Below are positions 15,331-23,514 of a stretch of 24,095 nt of DNA, one piece after another. The stretch's first letter is position 1. Every line of letters starts with the position of its first letter. Both the position numbers and the translations under genes were made by a program. Origin of the DNA: an uncultured Clostridia bacterium (GTDB lineage: Bacteria; Bacillota; Clostridia; Oscillospirales; CAG-382). The notes beneath the pieces were generated by a model. The model was not told the DNA's origin, ran no database searches, and was given only the letters and a program-made list of their open reading frames with translations. The stretch lies in the NCBI GenBank assembly GCA_905235695.1, contig CAJOMW010000004.1, forward strand, positions 1 through 24,095. Direction: 5' to 3'.

Positions 15331-16515
15331 ATGAAGGAATTTGAATTAAAATACGGTTGTAACCCCAATCAGAAGCCTGCAAAAATTTATATGAATGACG
15401 GAAGCGATCTTCCGATCGAAATACTCTCCGGACGTCCGGGATATATAAACTTTCTCGACGCATTCAACTCATGGCAGCTCGTAAAAGAAATAAAGCAAGC
15501 GACAGGTCTCCCTGCCGCAACGTCATTCAAGCACGTAAGCCCTACGTCCGCCGCCGTTGGCAAAATACTGCCCGAAAAGCTGAAGAAAGCCTGCTTCGTC
15601 GACGATATTGCAGAGCTTGACGAATCCCCTCTCGCCTGCGCATTTGCAAGGGCAAGAGGCACCGACAGAATGTGCTCATTCGGCGACTGGATTGCCCTTT
15701 CGGACGTTTGCGACGTAACTACTGCACTTCTCATAAAGAGAGAGGTATCCGACGGAATAATTGCTCCCGGATATACCCCCGAGGCGCTCGAAATATTGAA
15801 GACCAAGAGAAAAGGAAACTACAACATCGTAAAGATTGACGAAAACTATGTACCTGCCGTTGAAGAGCATAAGCAGGTATTCGGAATAACCTTTGAGCAA
15901 GGCAGAAACAACTTCAGGATCGACAGCGCTCTTCTGGACAATATAGTCACCGAGAACAAGGCGCTCACTGACGACGCAAGGCGCGATCTCATAATATCTC
16001 TTATAACTCTCAAATATACTCAGTCAAATTCTGTCTGCTTTGCGTTCGACGGACAGGCGATAGGCGTCGGCGCAGGTCAGCAGTCGAGAATACACTGCAC
16101 ACGTCTTGCGGGATCCAAGGCTGACACATGGTTCCTTCGCCAGCACGAAAAAGTGCTGTCTCTCCCCTTCCTCGATTCGCTCGGAAGACCGGACAGAGAC
16201 AACGTCATAGACGGATACATAAACAAAAACGAAGAGGACGTCTGCCAAGACGGAGTATGGCAAAAATATTTCTCCCGCCGTCCTGAGCCTCTCACTGACG
16301 AAGAAGCAAAGGAATATCTTTCAAAAATATCCGGCGTATCTCTCGGATCTGATGCGTTCTTCCCGTTTTCCGACAACATCGAGAGGGCAAGAAAAAGCGG
16401 CGTAAGCTACATTGCAGAGCCGGGCGGATCGATAAGAGACGACGCTGTCATAGATTGCTGCAATAAGTACGGTATAGTCATGTCATTCACAGGAATGAGA
16501 CTGTTCCACCACTAA
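15331..16515 (+). CDS. purH: Stand-alone AICAR transformylase (PurH without cyclohydrolase domain)
   Basis: Formylates AICAR with 10-formyl-THF to FAICAR. The 394-residue protein begins with LKYGCNPNQKPA, the point where the transformylase half of bifunctional PurH begins; the ~200-residue MGS-like cyclohydrolase domain is missing. The catalytic pair is K67-H68 in SFKHVSP. Several blocks resemble animal ATIC more than usual bacterial PurH: SFKHVSPTSAAVG, SNSVCFAFDGQAIGVGAGQQSRIHCTRLAG, SDAFFPFSDNIERA and the terminal RLFHH. A GGAAAGGAA site precedes the ATG, 25 nt after purO. Some authors call this form PurV. Confidence 0.92.
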   Translation: MKEFELKYGCNPNQKPAKIYMNDGSDLPIEILSGRPGYINFLDAFNSWQLVKEIKQATGLPAATSFKHVSPTSAAVGKILPEKLKKACFVDDIAELDESPLACAFARARGTDRMCSFGDWIALSDVCDVTTALLIKREVSDGIIAPGYTPEALEILKTKRKGNYNIVKIDENYVPAVEEHKQVFGITFEQGRNNFRIDSALLDNIVTENKALTDDARRDLIISLITLKYTQSNSVCFAFDGQAIGVGAGQQSRIHCTRLAGSKADTWFLRQHEKVLSLPFLDSLGRPDRDNVIDGYINKNEEDVCQDGVWQKYFSRRPEPLTDEEAKEYLSKISGVSLGSDAFFPFSDNIERARKSGVSYIAEPGGSIRDDAVIDCCNKYGIVMSFTGMRLFHH

Positions 16516-16536
16516 TACTTTTGAGGTGCTTACTGA

Positions 16537-17811
16537 ATGAAAATAATGGTAGTCGGCGGCGGCGGAAGAGAGCACGCCATAATCAAAAAGCTAAAAGAAA
16601 ATAAAAACGTGACCGAAATATTTGCGCTCCCGGGAAACGGCGGAATAGCAAAAGATGCGACCTGCGTCGATATAGGCGCAAAGGACATTGAAAAGATTGT
16701 AGATTTTGCCGTCGGAAATAATATAGATTATGCCGTCGTGGCACCCGATGATCCGCTGGTACTCGGAGCGGTAGACGCTCTCGAAGATAAGGGCATAAAG
16801 TGCTTCGGGCCGAGAAAGAATGCGGCAATAATCGAGGGAAGCAAGGTATTCTCAAAAAATCTTATGAAAAAATACGGTATTCCCACCGCAAAATATGAAG
16901 TGTTTTCAGATATTGAATCTGCTCTTAAATATCTTGATTCTGCTCCCATCCCCACTGTCGTAAAAGCAGACGGTCTTGCGCTCGGCAAGGGCGTTATAAT
17001 AGCGAATACGAGAGATGAGGCAAAAGATGCGGTCAGATCTATGATGGAAGACAAGATTTTTGGGGAAAGTGGAAGCAATATCGTCATCGAGGAATTTCTT
17101 ACCGGTCCCGAGGTCTCGGTACTTGCCTTTACTGACGGAAAAGTTATCAAACCAATGGTATCTTCCATGGATCACAAGAGGGCGAGAGACAACGACGAGG
17201 GGCTGAACACAGGCGGTATGGGCACTGTTGCGCCAAATCCGGCGTACACAAAAGAAGTTGCCGACGAATGTATGGAAAAGATATTCATTCCCACCGTAAA
17301 AGCCATGAACGCGGAGGGCAGAACCTTCAAGGGCTGTCTCTATTTCGGGCTTATGATAACGGACGACGGTCCAAAAGTAATAGAATACAACTGCCGCTTC
17401 GGCGATCCCGAAACGCAGGTTGTTCTCCCCCTTCTCGAGAGCGATCTGCTTACGGTGATGATGTCTGTCACAAATGAAACTCTCGGGGAAACAGAGGTAA
17501 AGTTCTCGGACGGATATGCCTGCTGTGTAATAGCTGCGTCGGACGGATATCCCGGAAAATACGAGACGGGCTTTGAAATAAGCATAGACAAGGAAGTTGA
17601 AGACAAAGTATACGTTGCCGGCGCAAAGAAGGACGGAGATAAGCTGCTGACGAGCGGCGGAAGAGTTCTCGGCGTTACGGCTAAGGGAAATACTCTGGAG
17701 GAAGCGATAAACAATTCATACAAGGCACTTAAAAAGGTCAGCTTCAAAAACGCCTACTACCGCAAGGACATTGGCAAAAAGGCGCTCGAGCTCTCAAACA
17801 AGGAGGATTGA
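16537..17811 (+). CDS. purD: PurD, phosphoribosylamine-glycine ligase
   Basis: Joins phosphoribosylamine and glycine using ATP to give GAR. The 424-residue ATP-grasp enzyme has VGGGGREHAI at the N-terminus, the GSKVFSKNLMKKYGIPTAKY hinge, KADGLALGKGV (ATP-binding lysine and glycine-rich loop), NTGGMG and EYNCRFGDPETQ (Mg ligands) in order. GAGGTG lies 8 nt before the ATG. It follows purH after 21 nt and is separated from purL by one nucleotide; the purL ribosome site AGGAGG is inside the purD 3' end, so the two are tightly coupled. Confidence 0.97.
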   Translation: MKIMVVGGGGREHAIIKKLKENKNVTEIFALPGNGGIAKDATCVDIGAKDIEKIVDFAVGNNIDYAVVAPDDPLVLGAVDALEDKGIKCFGPRKNAAIIEGSKVFSKNLMKKYGIPTAKYEVFSDIESALKYLDSAPIPTVVKADGLALGKGVIIANTRDEAKDAVRSMMEDKIFGESGSNIVIEEFLTGPEVSVLAFTDGKVIKPMVSSMDHKRARDNDEGLNTGGMGTVAPNPAYTKEVADECMEKIFIPTVKAMNAEGRTFKGCLYFGLMITDDGPKVIEYNCRFGDPETQVVLPLLESDLLTVMMSVTNETLGETEVKFSDGYACCVIAASDGYPGKYETGFEISIDKEVEDKVYVAGAKKDGDKLLTSGGRVLGVTAKGNTLEEAINNSYKALKKVSFKNAYYRKDIGKKALELSNKED

Positions 17812-17812
17812 A

Positions 17813-20572
17813 ATGGTATACAGAGTCTACGTTGAAAAGAAGAAGGAATATATGCATGAGGCTTCCTCCCTGCTTAGCGAGGCAAGAACCCTTCTGCAGA
17901 TAGATAAGCTTGAAAACGTGCGCATTATCAATCGCTATGATGTTGAAAACATAGACAAAGAGCTGTTTGAATACGCAAAAACAACGGTTTTTTCAGAGCC
18001 TCAGCTCGACGCAGTATCGGATGACTTTGATGCGGAAGGCGCATACGTCTTTGCGGTCGAATATCTTCCCGGTCAGTTTGATCAGAGAGCAGACTCCGCA
18101 TCGCAGTGTATCCAGATTATATCAAAGGGCGACAGACCTACCGTGCGCACCGCTAAGGTTTACATACTCTATGGGGCACTCACGGAAAAAGATATAAGTG
18201 AAATAAAGCACTACGTTATAAACCCGGTCGAATCAAGAGAGGCGTCTCTTGAAAAGCCGGAGACGCTTGAGGTAGGCTACTCTGTCCCTGAGACGGTCGA
18301 AACGCTGGACGGTTTCTGCAAAAAGAGCAAAAAAGAGCTTAAAGATATGATAAAGACGCTCGGGCTAGCTATGGATGCAGACGATATCGAATTTTGTCAG
18401 AAGTATTTCATATCCGAAAAACGAGATCCGACTATAACGGAAATACGCATGATAGACACGTATTGGTCGGATCACTGCAGGCACACTACGTTTCTCACCA
18501 CGATAGACAGCGTAAAATTTGAAGATCCTCTCATACAGTCTACCTATGAGGACTATCTGAAAACGAGGAAAGCGCTCGGACGCACAAGTCCAGTAAATCT
18601 CATGGATATAGCGACGATAGCCGCAAAATATCTGAAGAGCAAGGGCAAGCTTCAAAAGCTAGATGAATCGGAGGAAATCAACGCCTGCACAGTCAAGATA
18701 GAGGTAGAGGCAGACGGAGAAAAGCAGCCGTGGCTGCTCCTATTCAAGAATGAGACGCATAATCACCCGACGGAAATAGAGCCTTTTGGCGGTGCGGCTA
18801 CCTGCATTGGCGGAGCCATACGAGATCCCCTTTCCGGGCGCTCATACGTCTATGCCGCAATGCGAGTTACAGGCGCAGCGGACCCCACAAGGCCCGTCTC
18901 AGAGACAATAAAGGGCAAGCTCCCGCAGAGAAAGATAGTTACGACCTCCGCCGCAGGATATTCCTCATACGGCAACCAGATAGGTCTTGCTACGGGAATA
19001 GTCGATGAGCTTTATCACGACGGATATGCGGCAAAGCGCATGGAGATAGGCGCCGTAATTGCGGCGGCACCTTCCGAAAACGTGCGCAGAGAGCGCCCGG
19101 CGCCCGGAGACGCCGTAATACTCCTCGGCGGCAGAACGGGACGCGACGGATGCGGAGGCGCAACCGGCTCCTCAAAGGCGCACACGGAATCGTCTCTTGA
19201 GAGCTGCGGCGCAGAGGTTCAGAAAGGAAACGCGCCCGAAGAGAGAAAGCTTCAGAGGCTTTTCAGAAATCCAAAGGCGTGCAGAATGATAAAGCGATGC
19301 AACGACTTCGGCGCAGGCGGCGTATCGGTAGCTGTCGGCGAGCTTGCGGACGGGCTTGACATTGACCTTAACGCCGTTCCGAAAAAGTACGAAGGGCTTG
19401 ACGGCACGGAGCTTGCAATAAGCGAATCACAGGAGCGAATGGCAGTCGTAGTCGACAAAAAGGACGCTAATGAATTTCTGCGTCTTGCGGACGAAGAAAA
19501 CCTCGAAGCAACAGTCATTGCCGCTGTCACAGACACCGAAAGGCTCGTAATGCGCTGGAACGGCAAAACCATAGTCGATATAAGCCGAGAATTTCTAAAC
19601 TCAAATGGAGCAGAAAAACACATAGACATCTCCCCAGAAAAGCCGGAGGCTTACGATAAAGAGGTCGGAAGCGATTTTGCAGAAGAATACAAGGCGCTTG
19701 CGTCGGATCTCAACGTCTGCTCAAAGCGCGGACTGTCTGAAAGATTTGATTCCACAATAGGCGCAGGCACGGTTCTTATGCCGTTTGGCGGAAAGTATCA
19801 GCAGACACCTATTCAGGCAATGGTGCACAAGATTTCGGTCGAAAACGGTCATACAGACACCGTATCGCTCATGTCGTGGGGATATAATCCGTACATCTCC
19901 GAAAAAAGCCCGTATCACGGCGCATATCTCGCCGTGGTCGAGAGCATATCAAAGCTAATAGCGACGGGTGCAGAGTTCAAGGACGTATACCTCACGTTCC
20001 AGGAATACTTTGAGCGTCCCGGAAAGGACGGCAAGCGCTGGGGCAAGCCTCTGTCGGCACTGCTCGGAGCATACAGGGCGCAAAAAGACCTCTCGGTTGC
20101 GTCTATCGGCGGAAAGGACTCCATGAGCGGCTCATTTGAAAAGCTCGACGTTCCCCCGACGCTCGTGTCGTTTGCAGTGACTACCGATAACGCACAGCAT
20201 ATCGTCTCGAATGAGTTCAAGAGCGCAGGAAACGAAGTTATCCTCATTAAACCCGATTACGACGAAAACGGACTTCCCATCGCATCTTCACTGATAAGTG
20301 TTTATAAGACCGTCACCAAGCTTCTCAGAAGCGGAGACGCCGTAAGCGCATATACCATAACTTACGGCGGCATTGCGGAGGCTGTAATGAAGATGTGCTT
20401 CGGCAACGGATACGGCTTCACGTTTGACGACGGTTTATCAGTGCATGATATTTTCTCTTACAGCTACGGAAGCTTCATACTTGAGGTAAAAAAGAACGTA
20501 AATATCGGAGTACCCGTAGGAAGGAATCATCACCGAGCAGAAGCTCATGGAGTACAAAAAGAAGTGCTTTAA
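17813..20572 (+). CDS. purL: PurL, FGAM synthase, N-terminal and synthetase part (frameshifted before the glutaminase part)
   Basis: Converts FGAR, glutamine and ATP to FGAM. The ATG at 17813 has AGGAGG 6 nt upstream; an in-frame TTG at 17771 inside purD is not needed. This frame gives 919 residues covering the N-terminal PurS-like domain, the linker (DTYWSDHCRHTTF) and both synthetase halves (FKNETHNHPTEIEPFGGAATC, GAGGVSVAVGELADGLDI, GGKDSMSGSF). The last ~17 residues, after VPVG at about 20521, do not fit the family. The expected continuation (IITEQKLM...) is in the +1 frame, which runs on to 21506. The interval from ATG to that stop is 3694 nt, one more than a multiple of three, and would encode ~1230 residues, the normal size of single-chain clostridial PurL. 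One extra base is therefore likely in GGAAGGAA (20519-20526). Confidence 0.93.
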   Translation: MVYRVYVEKKKEYMHEASSLLSEARTLLQIDKLENVRIINRYDVENIDKELFEYAKTTVFSEPQLDAVSDDFDAEGAYVFAVEYLPGQFDQRADSASQCIQIISKGDRPTVRTAKVYILYGALTEKDISEIKHYVINPVESREASLEKPETLEVGYSVPETVETLDGFCKKSKKELKDMIKTLGLAMDADDIEFCQKYFISEKRDPTITEIRMIDTYWSDHCRHTTFLTTIDSVKFEDPLIQSTYEDYLKTRKALGRTSPVNLMDIATIAAKYLKSKGKLQKLDESEEINACTVKIEVEADGEKQPWLLLFKNETHNHPTEIEPFGGAATCIGGAIRDPLSGRSYVYAAMRVTGAADPTRPVSETIKGKLPQRKIVTTSAAGYSSYGNQIGLATGIVDELYHDGYAAKRMEIGAVIAAAPSENVRRERPAPGDAVILLGGRTGRDGCGGATGSSKAHTESSLESCGAEVQKGNAPEERKLQRLFRNPKACRMIKRCNDFGAGGVSVAVGELADGLDIDLNAVPKKYEGLDGTELAISESQERMAVVVDKKDANEFLRLADEENLEATVIAAVTDTERLVMRWNGKTIVDISREFLNSNGAEKHIDISPEKPEAYDKEVGSDFAEEYKALASDLNVCSKRGLSERFDSTIGAGTVLMPFGGKYQQTPIQAMVHKISVENGHTDTVSLMSWGYNPYISEKSPYHGAYLAVVESISKLIATGAEFKDVYLTFQEYFERPGKDGKRWGKPLSALLGAYRAQKDLSVASIGGKDSMSGSFEKLDVPPTLVSFAVTTDNAQHIVSNEFKSAGNEVILIKPDYDENGLPIASSLISVYKTVTKLLRSGDAVSAYTITYGGIAEAVMKMCFGNGYGFTFDDGLSVHDIFSYSYGSFILEVKKNVNIGVPVGRNHHRAEAHGVQKEVL

Positions 20573-21506
20573 GATGAGCGAGCTTCTCGAAAGATATGAA
20601 AACAGGCTCGAAGGCGTATTTGCCTGCAATATTGATACTCCAAAGTCAGCTATTGAAACGTTTTCATACAGTGCCGACGCTTATCCGTCGCCTGCCGTAA
20701 AATCGGCAAGGTCCGAGGTGCTTATACCTGCGTTTCCCGGCACAAACTGCGAATACGACTCGGCAAAAGCTGTTGAGGATGCGGGAGCAAAGGCAAAAAT
20801 AATCGTTATAAACAACCTCACCGCCGACGGCATATCGAGGAGCATAGAAAAGTTTGCAAAAGAGCTTGAAAGTGCGCAGATGATCTTTATACCCGGCGGC
20901 TTTTCGGGCGCAGACGAGCCTGACGGCTCGGGCAAGTTCATAACCGCATTTTTCAGAAACGCCGCTATAAAGGAGCAGGTTACAAATCTGCTCGAAAGGC
21001 GCGACGGTCTTATGTGCGGTATATGCAACGGCTTCCAGGCGCTGATTAAGCTCGGGCTCGTTCCGTTCGGAAAGATAACCGACACAGACGAAAACTCCCC
21101 CACCCTCACCTACAACACAATAGGCAGACACCAGTCGAGGCTCGTCAGAACGCGCGTTGCCTCAAATAAATCGCCTTGGCTCGCAAAGACTAACGTCGGC
21201 GATATTTACACCGTTCCGATATCGCACGGCGAAGGACGGTTTATTGCAGATGAAGCGCTCATAAGAGAGCTTGCGAAAAACGGTCAGATAGCCACTCAGT
21301 ACGTAGACCTTGACGGTTTTGCCACAAATGATATCCACTTCAACCCCAACAATTCCATGTATGCAATCGAAGGCATCACCTCTCCCGACGGCAGAGTCTT
21401 CGGAAAAATGGGACACTCCGAGAGGATAGGCAGTAACCTTTATAAGAACGTCATCGGCGAATACGATATAAAGATGTTTGCAAGCGCAGTAGAATACTTC
21501 AAATAA
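20547..21506 (+). CDS. purL: PurL C-terminal part with glutamine amidotransferase domain (separated by frameshift)
   Basis: This frame carries the end of PurL: a linker (MSELLERYENRLEGVF) and a class I glutaminase domain from about residue 57 (EVLIPAFPGTNCEYDS) with the nucleophile C160 in MCGICNGFQAL and the H290/E292 pair in MGHSER, plus the substrate-channel segment SHGEGRF. The same frame is open upstream only to a TAG at 20517-20519; the segment between it and the first ATG (20547) reads IITEQKL, which fits PurL. Two candidate starts exist, ATG 20547 and ATG 20574; the latter is 1 nt after the stop of the upstream frame, so reinitiation is imaginable, but neither has a good ribosome site. 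PurL split by a frameshift is the simplest view; a real separate glutaminase subunit is less likely. Confidence 0.9.
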   Translation: MEYKKKCFKMSELLERYENRLEGVFACNIDTPKSAIETFSYSADAYPSPAVKSARSEVLIPAFPGTNCEYDSAKAVEDAGAKAKIIVINNLTADGISRSIEKFAKELESAQMIFIPGGFSGADEPDGSGKFITAFFRNAAIKEQVTNLLERRDGLMCGICNGFQALIKLGLVPFGKITDTDENSPTLTYNTIGRHQSRLVRTRVASNKSPWLAKTNVGDIYTVPISHGEGRFIADEALIRELAKNGQIATQYVDLDGFATNDIHFNPNNSMYAIEGITSPDGRVFGKMGHSERIGSNLYKNVIGEYDIKMFASAVEYFK

Positions 21507-21525
21507 ATTTTAAAGGAGCATTATC

Positions 21526-23202
21526 ATGACTTACAAGACAGACATTGAAATAGCGCAGTCCGTTAAAATGAAGCACATCACAGAAATAGCAAAAAGTGCG
21601 GGGATAGACGAAAAATACATCGAGCAATACGGCCCGTACAAGGCAAAGATAGACCTGTCTCTCCTTGATGACATGAAGGAAAAGAAGGATGGCAAGCTCG
21701 TGCTTGTCACAGCTATCACGCCCACCCCGGCAGGCGAAGGAAAAACCACGACGACAATAGGTCTTGCTGACAGCCTGAAGAAAATCGGCAAAAACGTCAC
21801 CGTTGCACTCCGTGAGCCGTCTCTCGGACCGGTCTTCGGCATAAAGGGCGGCGCTGCCGGCGGCGGCTACGCTCAGGTCGTGCCCATGGAGGACATAAAC
21901 CTGCACTTCACCGGCGATTTTCACGCAATAGGCGCGGCGAACAACCTCCTTGCGGCAATGATCGACAACCATATCCAGCAGGGCAACGCACTTGGAATAG
22001 ACGTGAGAAAGATAACCTGGAAGCGCTGTGTAGACATGAACGACAGACAGCTCAGAAACATTGTTGACGGTCTTGGCGGCAAGGCAAACGGCGTACCGCG
22101 CGAGGACGGCTTCGATATAACGGTCGCATCGGAAATTATGGCGGTTCTCTGCCTTGCAAGCTCAATAACAGACCTCAAAAAGCGCCTGTCAGATATAATC
22201 ATCGGATACACCTACGACGATAAGCCCGTCAGATGCTCGGATTTAAAGGCACAGGGCGCAATGACAGCACTTCTCAAGGACGCCCTCAAGCCAAACCTCG
22301 TTCAGACGCTTGAGGGAACGCCTGCCCTCGTTCACGGCGGACCGTTTGCAAACATAGCTCACGGCTGTAATTCCGTAATTGCAACACGCACGGCTCTGAA
22401 GCTTGGCGATTACACCATAACCGAGGCAGGCTTCGGCGCAGACCTCGGCGCAGAGAAATTCCTCGACATCAAATGCCGCTGTGCTTCTCTGAAGCCGTCG
22501 GCTGTCGTAATAGTGGCAACCATTCGAGCACTGAAAATGCACGGAGGACTTCCTAAAACCGAGCTTGGCACGGAAAACCTCGAGGCTCTCGAAAAGGGAC
22601 TTCCGAACCTGCTCCGCCACGTATCAAACATAAAGAACGTGTATAAGCTTCCGTCGGTAGTTGCGCTCAACAAGTTCCCGACCGATACGGATAAGGAAGT
22701 GGCTCTCGTTATGGAAAAGTGCAAAGAGCTCGGAGTAAACGTCGTTCTCTCAGACGTATGGGCTAAAGGCTCGGACGGCGGAATAGATATGGCAAAGGAA
22801 GTAGTAAGGCTTTGCGAAGAACCTAATGACTTTACGTATTCTTACGGTCTTGACGGCACTATCGAAGACAAGATAGAAGCAATCGTCAGGAAAATATACG
22901 GCGGCGACGGCATAGACATTCTCCCTGCCGCAAAGGCTCAGATAAAGAAGCTCACCGAGCTTGGATTTGATAAGCTGCCGATATGCATGGCAAAGACGCA
23001 GTACAGCTTTTCGGACGATCCGTCAAAGCTCGGTGCCCCTGAGCATTTCAGAGTTACCATAAAGAACGTCAAGATTTCTGCCGGGGCCGGATTTATAGTG
23101 GCTCTTACGGGCGACATAATGACTATGCCCGGGCTTCCGAAAGTACCGGCGGCGGAGAATATCGACGTTGACGAGAACGGAAGGATTTCGGGACTGTTCT
23201 GA
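21526..23202 (+). CDS. fhs: Formate-tetrahydrofolate ligase
   Basis: Makes 10-formyl-THF from formate, THF and ATP, the formyl donor for PurN and the AICAR transformylase in this operon and a key enzyme of anaerobic one-carbon metabolism. The 558-residue length is typical. The P-loop is PTPAGEGKTT (66-75), followed by ALREPSLGPVFGIKGGAAGGGYAQVVPMEDINLHFTGD-type sequence that is a signature of the family, and the ending LTGDIMTMPGLPKVPAAENID is also typical. AAAGGAG precedes the ATG, 20 nt after the purL stop. As the last gene of the operon it should respond to the ZTP riboswitch. Confidence 0.98.
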   Translation: MTYKTDIEIAQSVKMKHITEIAKSAGIDEKYIEQYGPYKAKIDLSLLDDMKEKKDGKLVLVTAITPTPAGEGKTTTTIGLADSLKKIGKNVTVALREPSLGPVFGIKGGAAGGGYAQVVPMEDINLHFTGDFHAIGAANNLLAAMIDNHIQQGNALGIDVRKITWKRCVDMNDRQLRNIVDGLGGKANGVPREDGFDITVASEIMAVLCLASSITDLKKRLSDIIIGYTYDDKPVRCSDLKAQGAMTALLKDALKPNLVQTLEGTPALVHGGPFANIAHGCNSVIATRTALKLGDYTITEAGFGADLGAEKFLDIKCRCASLKPSAVVIVATIRALKMHGGLPKTELGTENLEALEKGLPNLLRHVSNIKNVYKLPSVVALNKFPTDTDKEVALVMEKCKELGVNVVLSDVWAKGSDGGIDMAKEVVRLCEEPNDFTYSYGLDGTIEDKIEAIVRKIYGGDGIDILPAAKAQIKKLTELGFDKLPICMAKTQYSFSDDPSKLGAPEHFRVTIKNVKISAGAGFIVALTGDIMTMPGLPKVPAAENIDVDENGRISGLF

Positions 23203-23217
23203 TATAATGTAAAATTT

Positions 23218-23251
23218 AAGGCTGTGGCTTGTGGTCACGGCCTTGTTTTTT
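23218..23251 (+). terminator. Intrinsic terminator of the purine operon
   Basis: AAGGCTGTG (23218-23226) pairs with CACGGCCTT (23236-23244), 9 bp with one T-G wobble, followed by GTTTTTT. It lies 16 nt after the fhs stop codon. Confidence 0.88.
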
Positions 23252-23275
23252 GTCAATTTGGTTATTATATTTTAC

Positions 23276-23303
23276 TTGACAAATTTCAAATATTTGGTAT
23301 AAT
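23276..23303 (+). promoter_or_regulatory. Sigma-A promoter of the CHAP protein gene
   Basis: TTGACA (23276-23281) and TATAAT (23298-23303) are 16 nt apart. The expected start of transcription, near 23309, coincides with the first bases of the long inverted repeat. Confidence 0.88.
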
Positions 23304-23306
23304 ATA

Positions 23307-23429
23307 GTTGCTACACAAATTTAATATTGTCGTATTGGTAAAGTATGTATTTTTATGCCTGTTTTGGGCAAAAAGTACATGCTCTTATTCGACATGCTTT
23401 CTAATACGGCAACGAATTTGTGTAGCAAC
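23307..23429 (+). repeat. 123-nt nearly fully self-complementary leader element
   Basis: GTTGCTACACAAATT (23307-23321) and AATTTGTGTAGCAAC (23415-23429) are perfect 15-bp inverted arms. Inside, TTGTCGTATT (23327-23336) pairs with AATACGGCAA (23403-23412), and AAAGTATGT (23340-23348) with ACATGCTTT (23392-23400), each with one G-T wobble. The apical part holds TTTTT/AAAAA and GCC/GGC pairs (23350-23374). A second ACATGC at 23377-23382 could pair with the same 5' segment instead, giving an alternative fold. Because the promoter ends just before it, the mRNA would begin with this structure. It could be a cis-regulatory RNA, a 5' stabiliser or a small palindromic mobile element; I see no flanking duplication and recognise no known riboswitch. 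Confidence 0.8.
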
Positions 23430-23452
23430 AAACAGAGTCATGTATTTTTTCG

Positions 23453-23484
23453 GTGTGTGGCTCCGTTTGGGGCTGCACACTTTT
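23453..23484 (+). terminator. Terminator-like hairpin in the CHAP gene leader
   Basis: GTGTGTGGCTCC (23453-23464) pairs with GGGGCTGCACAC (23469-23480) in a 12-bp stem with three G-T wobbles and a GTTT loop, then TTTTATTATATT. It lies between the promoter and the ribosome site, so it could act as an attenuator. Confidence 0.65.
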
Positions 23485-23514
23485 ATTATATTCATTTTTA
23501 GGAGGTATATTGGA

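Noticed and set aside
20547..21506. Independent purQ gene
   Set aside because: The preceding in-frame residues, the linker and the total length fit single-chain PurL, and no purS is present as would be expected for the PurLQS system.
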